Of a stretch of 64,000 nt of DNA, positions 17,627 through 29,600 are shown piece after piece. Origin of the DNA: JAEUQQ01 sp963697285 (GTDB taxonomy: Bacteria > Acidobacteriota > Vicinamibacteria > Vicinamibacterales > JAFNAJ01). The position numbers and the translations under genes are program-made. The stretch spans positions 1-64,000 of the forward strand of contig CAVONI010000010.1 in the NCBI GenBank assembly GCA_963697285.1, in the 5' to 3' direction. The notes under the pieces are model-generated. The model ran no database searches and had not been told where the DNA came from. It saw only the letters and a list, made by a program, of their open reading frames with translations. Each line of letters opens with the position of its first letter. The first letter of the stretch is position 1.

Positions 17627-20600
17627 GTGAACAACTACTCTTCCTTCTCGTGGCCTTCCGTCCGTCGGGGACCTGCGGTGTTGGCGATGCTCGTCGCGCT
17701 CGCTGCGGGAGGCCAGGGCGTGCGAGCTGCCGGACAGGTCGTCAGCGTCGAGACGACGGGCGTGTCGGCTGGTGCCGTGTTCTCGGTGACCGCGACCGGC
17801 CTGGACGCAACCGCAGCAAACACGCGCATCACGTTCACGCCCGACGCCGGCACGCCGGTGACCGTCGCCGCCGCCAGCAGCGCGGTTGTGGACGCCCGCA
17901 CGGGCGTCAGGCGCATCTCGGTGCGCGTCCCGGGCGGACTGCCGATCGGGACGGCCACGGTTCAATTGCTCAACACGCAATCAGGCGACAGGATCGATGC
18001 CGGCAGGGTCGGCATCCTGGCGCTCGACGCGCCAGCACCGGCCAGTGCCCAGATCGGCTCGACAGGGTTTGCCGTGCGCCTCAGCGTACGGGGGCCTTCG
18101 GCCCTCGTTGCGGGCCAGACTCGCGTCACGTTCGGTGCTGGCGTTGCCGTCCGCGCGGTGGTGGTCGAGAACGCCACGACCCTGACCGCCACCATCGACG
18201 TCAGCAGCACGGCCGTCGCCGGGACGCGACCGGTGAGCGTGACCTCGCCCCGCCAGAGCGTGGTGCTGATGGACGGCTTCCTCGTGCGTGCCGGCACGGA
18301 CCCCACGAACCAGAATCCGACTGCCGCCTTCACGGCACCCGCGACGGCGCAGACCAACACCAGCGTCGCGTTCGACGCGAGCGCGTCCGCGGATCCCGAC
18401 GGCGACCTGCCACTCACCTACGCCTGGAACTTCGGCGACGGCTCGCCCGCGGGCACGGGCGTTGCGCCCACGCATACCTTCACCACCGCCAACACCTTCA
18501 CCGTCACGCTCACCGTCACCGACGCCAGGGGCGGCACGGGCACGACCACGCGGCAGATCACCATCACCGCGCCGGAGCCGACGAACCAGAATCCGACCGC
18601 CGAGCTTCACGGCGCCCGCGACCGCGCAGACCAATGCGAGCGTCGCGTTCGACGCCAGCGCGTCCGCGGATCCCGACGGCGACCTGCCACTCACCTACAG
18701 CTGGAACTTCGGCGATGGCACGCCCGCGGGCAGCGGCGTCGCGCCGACGCACACCTTCACCACCGCCAGCACCTTCACCGTCACGCTCACCGTCACCGAC
18801 GCCAGGGGCGGCACGGGCACGACCACGCGGCAGATCTCCATCACGGCGCCGGAGCCGACCAACCAGAATCCGACCGCCGCGCTTCACCGCACCCGCGACC
18901 GCGCAGACCAACGCCAGCGTCGCGTTCGACGCGAGCGCGTCCGCGGATCCCGACGGCGACCTGCCACTCACCTACGCCTGGAACTTCGGCGACGGCACGC
19001 CCGCGGGCAGCGGCGTCGCGCCGACGCACACGTTCACGACCGCGAACACCTTCACCGTCACGCTCACCGTCACCGACACCAGGGGCGGCACAGGCACGGC
19101 CACGCGGCAGATCGCCATCACCGCGCCGGAGCCGACGAATCAGAATCCGACGGCGAGCTTCACCGCACCCGCGACCGCTCAGACCAATGCGAGCGTCGCG
19201 TTCGACGCGAGCGCGTCCTCGGATCCCGACGGCGACCTGCCACTCACCTACAGCTGGAACTTCGGCGACGGCACGGCGCTGGGCACGGGCGTTGCGCCCA
19301 CGCATACCTTCACCACCGCGAACACCTTCACCGTCACGCTCACCGTCACCGACACCAGGGGCGGCACAGGCACGGCCACGCGGCAGATCGCCATCACCGC
19401 GCCGGAGCCGACGAATCAGAATCCGACGGCGAGCTTCACCGCACCCGCGACCGCGCAGACCAACGCGAGCGTCGCGTTCGACGCCAGCGCCTCGTCGGAT
19501 CCCGACGGCAACCTGCCGCTGACCTATGCCTGGACGTTCGGCGATGGCGGCACGGGCACCGGCGTTGCGCCCACGCACACGTTCACCACCGCGAACACGT
19601 TCGCCGTCACGCTCACCGTCACCGACGCCAGGGGCGGCACCGGCACGACCACGCGGCAGATCACCATCACCGCGCCCGAGCCGACGAACCAGAATCCGAC
19701 CGCGAGCTTCACCGCACCCGCGACGGCGCAGACCAATGCGAGCGTCGCGTTCGACGCCAGCGCCTCCTCGGATCCTGACAACGACCTGCCGCTCACCTAC
19801 AGCTGGAACTTCGGCGACGGCTCTGCGCTGGGCAGCGGCGTTGCGCCCACGCACACGTTCACCACCGCGAACACCTTCACCGTCACGCTCACCGTCACCG
19901 ACACCAGGGGCGGCACCGGCACGACCACGCGGCAGATCACCATCACCGCGCCCGAGCCGACGAACCAGAATCCGACCGCGAGCTTCACCGCACCCGCGAC
20001 CGCGCAGACCAATGCGAGCGTCGCGTTCGACGCCAGCGCCTCGTCGGATCCCGACGGCAACCTGCCGCTGACCTATGCCTGGACGTTCGGCGACGGCGGC
20101 ACGGGCACCGGCGTTGCGCCCACGCACACGTTCACCACCGCGAACACGTTCGCCGTCACGCTCACCGTCACCGACGCCAGGGGCGGCACCGGCACGACCA
20201 CGCGGCAGATCACCATCACCGCGCCCGAGCCGACGAACCAGAATCCGACCGCGAGCTTCACCGCACCCGCGACGGCGCAGACCAATGCGAGCGTCGCGTT
20301 CGACGCCAGCGCCTCCTCGGATCCTGACAACGACCTGCCGCTCACCTACAGCTGGAACTTCGGCGACGGCTCTGCGCTGGGCAGCGGCGTTGCGCCCACG
20401 CACACGTTCACGACCGCGAACACCTTCACCGTCACGCTCACCGTCACCGATACCAGGGGCGGCACGGGCACGACCACGCGGCAGATCACGATCACGGCCG
20501 CCCCACCCGTCAACCTGGCGCCGACGGTCACGCTCGGCGACGACCAGGCGGTCACGCTCCCGGCCACGGCGTCGCTGTCGGGCACGGTCTCTGACGATGG

Positions 20601-23600
20601 ACTGGTGCTGCCGACGCCTCTGTTGGCCTGGAGCACGCAGAGCGGTCCGGGCGCCATCACATTCACCCCCGCGGACGCCGCGGCGACGGTGGCGACATTC
20701 CCGGGCCCCGGCACCTACGTTGCCCGCCTCACCGCTAACGACGGCGCCCTCAGTGCCTTCGACGAGCTCACAATCGTCGTCGCGCCGCCAGATACGACGA
20801 ACACCGCGCCCATCGTATCGGCCGGCGCCGACACGACGATCACGCTGGGCGATCCGCTGCAGCTTGCCGGCAGTGCCACCGACGACGGCAAGCCGACATC
20901 GCCCCTGACGCTGCTGTGGACGAAGGTGAGCGGCCCCGGTGACGTCAGCTTCACGTCGCCCGGTGCAGCGGTCACGAACGTGGTGTTCTCGACGGCTGGC
21001 CTGTACGTGTTGCAGCTCTCGGCCAACGATGGTGCGTTCACGTCGGTCGACGACGTTGCCGTGACGGTGAATGCACCGACCGACACGACCGACCGCACGC
21101 CGCCCATCATCACCTTGACCGCGCCGCTGTCGGCCCTGCCAGGCGCGGCGGTGGAGGTGCACGCCGAGGCCGGCGACAACGTCGGCGTCACGAGCGTCCG
21201 ATTCGAAGTCGATGGCGCGGATCCGCTCGACGTCGCCGCTGCGCCCTATCTGCGCACGGTGATGGTTCCGCAACTGGCCGAACCGGGACGTGTCATTGCG
21301 GTGCGTGCGGCTGCGCGCGACGCCGCAGGCAACGTCGGTGAGGCGACGGCTCAGGTGACGGTCGTCACGACGCCCGACACCGAGGCTCCCGTGCTGCAGT
21401 TGACGGGACCCGCGACAACGGCGCCCGGCGATGCCGTCGCGCTGGTCGCGCGCGTCACCGACAATGTCGGCGTCGCGTCGGTCCGCTTCGATGTGGATGG
21501 CGTCGAGGTCGGCACCGACACGGTCGCCCCGTTCGAGGCCACCGCGCTCGTGCCTGCGAACGCGCCGGCGGGCAGCACGTTGACCGCGCAGGCCCGGGCG
21601 CTCGACACGGCCGGCAACGCGGCCGAGGCAACCATCACGATCGCCGTGACCGACGCACGCGACACGACGCCGCCGGCCGTCGTCATCACCGCACCGGCCG
21701 AGGCGTATCCCGGCGAGGTGATCGATCTCAGCACCACGGCGACCGACGCGAGCGGCATCGCGAGCGTCCACTTCGCCATCGACGGCGCGGCACTCGCATC
21801 GGTCACATCCCCGCCGTTTGCGACGACGTATCGCGTGGCAGAACTGGCGTCGCCGGGCTCGGTGCTCGCGGTCACGGCTCGCGCCACCGACTTCGCGGCG
21901 CTCTCGGCCAGCGATACGGCCTCGGTGCGCATCGTTGCCGTTCCTCAACTCTCACGCGGCGTGATCACCGGTGAAGTGTTCGACGACGGAAGCGGGCTTC
22001 CGCTGGGCGGGGCCATCATCACACTGGGCGGGATCGACGACAGCGGCGCCCCCTACGCGGGCGAGACGACGGCGGATGAACGCGGGCGTTTCTCGCTGCG
22101 CGCGGCACCCGGGCAGGTGTGGATGCGGATCGCCAAGCCTGGCTTCACGACCGCCGACCGCTCTGTGCAGGTCGTGGCGGCGCGCTCGGTCGCCATGATC
22201 GATGCGCGCCTGACGGTGCTGAAGGCGCCGGTGGCGGCGTCGAGCGCCCTCGGCGCGGGCATCGGTGACGAGCGCGCCCGGCTGGTCCTCGGTGCGGGCA
22301 GCACGACGCTCGCGCAGGTGGGCGTGACGCCGCTGTCGCAGCAAGGCCTCGCGGGCGTGCTGCCATTCGGATGGTCACCGGTCGGCGCTGCCGACGTCGC
22401 GCCGGCGGGCTCGACGTTCGCTGGCGCGGCGACACTACGCGTCACCAACGCGTTCTCGGTCGCGGCCGACACGCCCGTCGTCGTGGCACAGTGGGACCGC
22501 GTCGCCCACACGTGGCGCGCAGTGTCGGCCGCAGTCCTCGACACCGCGACCGCCACACTGAGCGCGACCATCCCTGGCACCGGGCAGTTCGCGTTCCTGG
22601 TGGCCGACACGGAGCCGCTGGCCCCGCCGACACCGGCCGTCGGACAGCCGCTGCAAGGCGTCGCCACGCCCGTCGTCCCGCAGTCGATCACCACCACCAT
22701 CGACCCGCAGCCGCAGATCCTCTTCTACCGCAGCGGGGTGTTCAGCAGCGTGCGCGGCAACATCCTTGCCTCGACCCCGACCACCAGCGGCGCACGCATC
22801 GTCGGCCGCATCGTCGAGTCGTATCGGTTCTTCGACGGCGACGAGATCCATCCCGAGGCGTACGAGGCTGACCTGGTCTTCTTCCAGGTGCAGGGTGCCA
22901 CCGCGAACAGCGCGGCGCAGACGACCGTGACGCCCTCGCTCGCTTTCGAGGCGGCTACGCTCGAGCGCGGGGTGATCGGCGTCGAGTTGATCGTGCCTGG
23001 CGCGGCGCCGCAGGTCGCAGTGCTGGGTCCCGAGGGCGGCTCGGTGGATGGCCCGCAGGGCGAGCAGTTCGTGTTACCCGTTGGGGCAGTCGCCGATGCG
23101 ACCGCCATCGACCTGGCGACGCTCGACGCGGCCTCGCTCGGGGCGCCCGTGCCGATGGGCATGACGTTCGTTGCAGGGTATCGGCCTCGACGTGGCGGGC
23201 ACGCTCGCGCGGAGCGGCGCCCTGTCAGTGGCAAAGCCCGCAGCCATGAGCGATGCCAGCCGCGTGCTGGTCGCGCGCGTCGACCTGATCGGCGGGCAGA
23301 CGCGGTTCGTGCTGGTGGGCGTTGGACGGATCGACGGCGCGCACCTGGTGGCCGACACGATGGTCGGCGGGATGCAGAGCCCGCTCGAGGGGGTTCGCGC
23401 CTCGGGCCGATACGTGTTCGTCGAGGTCGACGGCGCGATCGGGTTCGCCCAGGGCGTCGTACGCGGCACGAATGGCCAGCCGTTCGGCGGCGCGCTGATC
23501 ACGAACACCAGCGTTGGCGTGGTCTCACTCTCGAACCCCACGGGCGCGCACCTCAGCGTGGGACGCGTCGGCAACGTGCCGTTCACGGCCACCGACCTTG

Positions 23601-26600
23601 CGAAGAACGACTCGGGCACGGCGCCGGGCTTCATGGTCGCCAACACCGTGCTGCCCGTCTCGCTGCGCCTCGTGGCGCAGCCCCCGACGATCACGAGCAC
23701 GACGCCGACCAACGACGCGACGAACGTCGCCCTGACCGACGCGATCGTCGTGACGTTCTCCGAGCCGATCGACCCCGCGAGCGTCGCGGGTGGGAACATC
23801 GCGAACGTGAAGCTCGCCGGCCCCGACGGCGTCCGCCTCGACGGCGCGGTCGCACTGTCGGCGAACAACACCGTGCTGACGTTCCGCAGCGCGGACGCTC
23901 TGGCCGAGAACACCGCGTATCGCTTCACGCTGTTCGCGGGCATCACCGACATGGCCGGCTACGCGCTCGCCGAGACGACCATCCAGTTCGAGAGCCTCGA
24001 CACGACGCCGCCGCCCACCCCGCCGGCGGGCTCGATCACCGCCTCGATCCCGAACGCGACTGGATTCACGACCGTGTCGGCGACGCAGGGCACCGCGTCG
24101 CCCACCGACCGCGTGTTCATCGACAACGTCACGCGGAAGACGACGACGGTCGCCTTGATCGAGCCGAACGGCGGATTCATCACGATGATCGCGGCGGGGA
24201 TCACCGACGTGATCCGCGTCCGCATCGTCGACGCGAACGGCAATGAGATCGTGCAGCAGCTCGAGGCCTACAAGCAGACCAACGCAGACGGGTCTGTGTC
24301 GCAGGCCGTGGGCAAGGATGGCGGCGTGGTCGAGGGACCGCAAGGCCTCCGCGCGACGATCAAGGCGGGCACGTTCCCCGACGGCGCGGTCGTGACGCTG
24401 AACCGCCTCGAGGCGGCCGCCATCCCGGTGACGTTCACCCCCGCGCAGGCGGAGTACTTCGAGACCGTGGCCGGTTTCGCGATCGACTTCGGCGGCGCGA
24501 CGCCGCAGCTCTACCTCGACATCTCGATTCCCGCCGGCCCGGGCGACAGCGCGACGGATCAATGGCTCGTCGGGCAGGTCATCGAGTTCGGCACCGAGAC
24601 GGTGTTCGAGATGACCGACACGGCGAAGTTCCGTGACGGCCGCATCACGACCGCGTCGCCGCCGTGTCCGGGCGTGACGGCTGCCGGCGTCTACGGGCTG
24701 ACGAAGGCCAAGCAGACGTACGGGCTCAACTACGCCGAGATGTATGCAGAGGGCCGCTACACGCTGAACGCCAAGTTCGAGCTCTACCAGGGCGTGTCGG
24801 CCACGATCCCCATTCCGTACTACCTGTTCTCGGCGGAGTTGCCCAAGAAGGTCTGCTTCCCTGCCATCACCGGCCGCGTGACGGTGGTCCCGAACACGAC
24901 CAGGCTGACCGTGCCTGGCGTCGAGTTGACCCCGAGCGACCGCGAGATCCTCGTGACGAACACGACGCTCGGGTCGACGGTCGTGAGCTACCCGCGGCAG
25001 GTTCCCGACTTCGTGCTCGACAACCCCTGGGCCGGGCAGCCAGGGTTCAACCCCGACAACACGTTTCGCGCCGTCGCGCGTGCGGGGAACGTGTCGCAGC
25101 GCGTGCCGGTGTACATCGATCTCGTCAACGGCCAGTTCAAGTTCGTCGTGCGAGCCGACTCTGTCGCGGTCCCGACGACGTCAATCGAGTTGACCGACCT
25201 CACGCAGCAGCAGACGGCATCGATCGCCGTCGAACCGGGCGACTTCGAGGTCTCGGTCACCGGCGGCGCCAGCGACACCTTCGTGGTGCAGGCGGTACCG
25301 CGCCTGAGCCTCCTGCTCAGCACCGAGGGCCTTCCCGGGCGAGTTCCTGACGACGCGCGACGTCAGTTCGACGACCACGCCCTCGGCGTTCGGACAGGGC
25401 AACCTCGTCCTGCGGGCGCTGAAGGGGACGATTGACCCGACCCGGGCCGAGATGGATGACGCGGGCGTGGGCGGTCCGGCGCGCACGTCGCTGTATCTCG
25501 CGAGCCAGACGGCGATCTACCCCATCCCCGACGAGAAGGTCGTGGAAGGCGGGATCGAGGGCGTTGCGTTCCAGGACGATCCGCAGGCCCGGTTCACGCT
25601 CGTCGTGGTGTACGACTCGCGGCCGAACTTCTCGATCGAGATCCCGCGCACGCGCATCGTCGTGCGCCAGACCAACACCGGCGACGTGCTGCGCGACGAG
25701 TTCGTCCCGGCGCCCCCGCGCGATGAGCCGGTCGCGATTGCGCCGATCGTCGACGACTCGGTCCCGCCGATCGTGATCTCGGGCCCGTCGCGCGTCGACA
25801 ACTTCGATCCGACATCGCTGCTGACCTTCAGGTTCTCGGAGTCGATGGACGCGCAGTCGGTGAAGGACAACCTCGTCGTGCTCGACAGCAAGGGACGGAG
25901 GGTCGCCGGCGAGGTCAGGATCACCGAGCTGAACCGGGTCGCGACGTTCGTGCCCTTCGGCGGGCTGAAGCTCGGCGAGGAGTACACCGTCGAACTGCGT
26001 GGCGTGGTCGGCGAGCAGCCAGACAAGGGCGGCAAGGACATGATCCGCGATCTGTCGGGACGCCCGCTGCAGGCCGTGCGCCTGGAAGTGCGCACCTACC
26101 GGCCTCGCGCCATCGCGACGATGGCCGGGGCGCCGTTCAAGGACTTCGGCATCCTGCGGAAGCGCCTGGTGCCCGACGGGCCGTTGACGACGTCGCTGCT
26201 GGCGACCACGGGGGGATCGTCGAACAACCTCTCGGCGGTCGACGTGACCGACCCGTTCAAGCCCGCGGTGATCGGCACCGAGTCGTCGCTCCCGAGCCGT
26301 CAGCGCATCGCGCTCCTTCCCGACGCGACGTTCACCTTCGGCGGGGGCGACCGCCCCTCGCGTTTCAACGGTGATCTCGCCGTGACCACCGCGTTCAACG
26401 TCAGCCGGAGTTCGCTGACGTTCGTCGACGTCACCGATCCCACCCGCCTGGTCACGCTCGGGCCGAAGGTCCTCACGCGCGTTCCCGAAGACTACCAGGC
26501 GAGCGCCGTGTTCCCGGTCGTCTACGAGAACGCCTACGCGAAGGGCATTGCTGCGGTGCAGGTCGGCGACGAGGTCTACGCCTACGCGGCGGTCGAGCGC

Positions 26601-29600
26601 GTGGGGCTCATGTTCGCCGATATCGGCAACAACCTGCCGCAGCAGAAGCTCGAGACCGTGTATCCGGGCGACATCACCGACGTCACGGTCTACCGCGGCG
26701 ACACGCTGCTGGCGCTCGACAAGACGCGAGGCAGCGCGCACATCGCGGTGCTGGGGCTGTCGCTCGAGCAGTTGACGTCGCCGACGAGCCTCGCCAACAC
26801 CCCGCAGCGCATCAAGGTGGCCGAGCGGCTCCGCGCCGACCTGAACGCCGACGGGCGGGTCCTCACCGACGAGGTCATCGACGTGGCGGCGGTGGGTACG
26901 ACATCCGAGATCCTCATCTACTCGTTGGCTGATTCCCGTGGACGCGTGGGCGACGCGCAGGCTCCCAAGCCCCTCTCGCTGGTCTCGCGGATCCCGATGA
27001 AGGGCACCGTGCGCGATCTGGAGATCGACGCGTCGCGCCTGCGTGCGATCGCCATCGTCGACGAGGCGGGCGCCCCGTCGCTGATCGTCGTCGACCTCGC
27101 ACGCCTCGATGCCACGTCCTCGGTGCTCGACCTGATCGACAACGATAGCGATGGCTTCGACGACCGCATCATCTTCCGGCATGCGTTCCCGACGGGTGCC
27201 AATGGCATGCGCCTCGATCTCGACCGGGGCCTGCTCTACATCGGCACGCCGATCGGCCTCGAGATCTGGCAGATCTTCGACAACTGCTGCGACCTGGGCA
27301 TCGACATGACCGCCCTGCTCAAGATGCGTCCGTCGGGCCGCAGCAACGACGTCTTCAAGAAGGAGCTCAACGCGATCCGGAAGGGCATCGTGCTCGGCCT
27401 CGATCGTGCGAAGGAGAAGTGCTCCGGCTTCAACGCGACGATGATGAAGATGATCGAGTCGGGCAGCAGCGCGTGCCTGTGGACGGACGACCCCGAGAAG
27501 AGCTGCGGCAACAACTACCAGCCGGGCCTGAGCGACCACGACTTCTCGACGTTCATGCCAGACGGCTGGTACACACAGATGGTCGACGACCCGAACTACC
27601 CGGACGACTTCGTGGGTCCGAAGACGCAGATCCCGCTGGCGGCGTGCGTCGTAAGCGCGCTGAGCTTCCCGTTCACCGACCCCCACACCGAGGAACCGAA
27701 GCAGGTTGAGGGCACCGAGTTCACGTTCCACGACATCTCGTTCCTGCCGAACTGGATCGACGACTTCAACTCGGTCTACTACCGCCTCGACCGGACCATT
27801 GCCGGCTTCTCGGGCGACCAGGACAACGACCTCGCGATGGGCCGCCAGTTGCAGACGATGAAGCACCTCACCGAGGCCTACGGCGTCGATCTGCGCGGTG
27901 TTCCCGGCGTCAACGTCGACCCGTCGTACCTGTCGCTCAACGTCACCGAGGATCGCTTCGAAGAGCTGTTCAAGCAATACCGGACGGTGACCAAGATCCC
28001 GGTGGTCGAGGGCTACGAGTGGAGCGTGCTGATGGACTTCGCGCTGGCGAAGGGCAAGTCCTACCTGCGGATCGCCGGCGCGGCCGATGAGGGCTCGGCC
28101 TTCCACAAGTTCCACGTCAAGCAGCTGCACGGCGCGGGCAAGGCGGGCATCCGGGCCGCGGTGGCCCGCATCGTGTCGCAGGAAGCCTCGCGTGACCTGT
28201 TCCTGCGCGTCAGACGAGGCGATCCGCCCGCAGGGACGCCCGAGGATCCGCAAGACGCCAACAACCTGGTCTTCAGGAAGAACGCGTGTCTCGTCTACCG
28301 CGGCGACAAGGATCCGCTCGACTGGGAAGCGACGAGGTGCGGGTCGCTCGAGGAGTACGCCGCGGCCACCGCCGTGCGCACGCTGCGCCTCCCGGCGAAC
28401 CAGCAGATCTTCACCAAGGACGAGGTGAAGGACATCATCCGCTTCTACCGCGTGAAGGGCGACCTCGAGCCGATCACCAGCGACCTTGCGGCCAACGACT
28501 TCATCGCGCGCGCGGTGCGGTTCGTGAAGAAGGTGAAGCGCGACACGTACCCCATCTGGGCGGCCGCGCTCGAGAACGAAGCCACGTCGACCGATCCGCG
28601 CCGTGCGAAGCGTCTCGCGAACCGAGAGTACGCCGAGGGCATCAGTGTCGGCCCGTCGGCGGGTCCGGGCGGGCGCATCAAGGACGTGCTCGAAGACGCG
28701 AAGTTCCCCCTGACCCCGCACTTGTTCAACCGGAGCTTCCGCAATGCCCCGCGGCTCAAGCTGCGGATGTATCACGCGAAGCCCGGGCAGCAGAACGCCT
28801 CGCCCGACTGCGGCGATCCGAAGTACCCGCTGACCGACTGCGCGTTCACCGTCGACCTCGCGGGCGGCGAGCACGTCTACGCGTCGTGGCGCCGCAAGAG
28901 CGACGGCTCGCTGCTCCTCGACGACGAGAGCGTGCTCGCGGTTGGCATCTACAAGATCAAGCTCGACTTCATTGCCGACGAAGGCAAGAGCGGACACGTC
29001 GCCTTCACGATTGACCTGCCCGAGAAGTCGGTGAACGAGGCAAACCGCGAGAACAACCTCGGCGGCTTCTACTACTACCTCCTCGGCCTGGATGGCGCAC
29101 TCCCCGCTGGCCTCGTGTTCCCGGAACAGGTGCCCTCACCGCTGCCCGCGTCGGCCTTCGATCCCGATGCCGAGTGCGTCGACGCCCCCGCCCTCAAGGT
29201 GACGCAGCGCATGACGCTCGACGATGACCTCAAGACCCCGAAGACGCGGCTGCCCGGTCCGGCCCTGCTCTACCTGGGGCAGCAGGCGACGCTCGAGATC
29301 GACGTCAGCAACACGTCGCCGAACTCGGTCAAGGACACGCGGGTGTGCACGACGCTGACGAACAAGTGCTACGACGTCGGCTCGATTGGCCCGAACGCGA
29401 CCAGGACCGTGCCGGTGGCGTTCTCGTCGCTCAAGCCCGTGGTGGTCGAGTCGGTGGCAAGCGCCATCTCACCCGACGTGGGCATCGCGACGTCGTCGCC
29501 CTACTCGGTGGCCGTGAACTGCGAGCCGTTGATCGTGTTCTACGAACCCGACCCGAACACGATGGGCAGCGAGTTCTCGGTCATGGCCGGCGGTCGTGCC

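Noticed and set aside
18303..20505. CRISPR-like or satellite repeat array
   Set aside because: The repeats are 270-279 bp, coding and in frame, and encode PKD domains; there are no short repeats with unique spacers.
18841..21948. 1035-aa open frame on the minus strand across the PKD repeats
   Set aside because: It mirrors the periodic plus-strand repeat, is arginine-rich and has no domain, signal or RBS. High GC and repeat periodicity keep the reverse frame open.
25317..28997. 1226-aa minus-strand open frame
   Set aside because: Its composition (Arg, Val, His and Glu-rich, no domain) is that of a shadow frame. The opposite strand carries clear Big_5 and other protein sequence.
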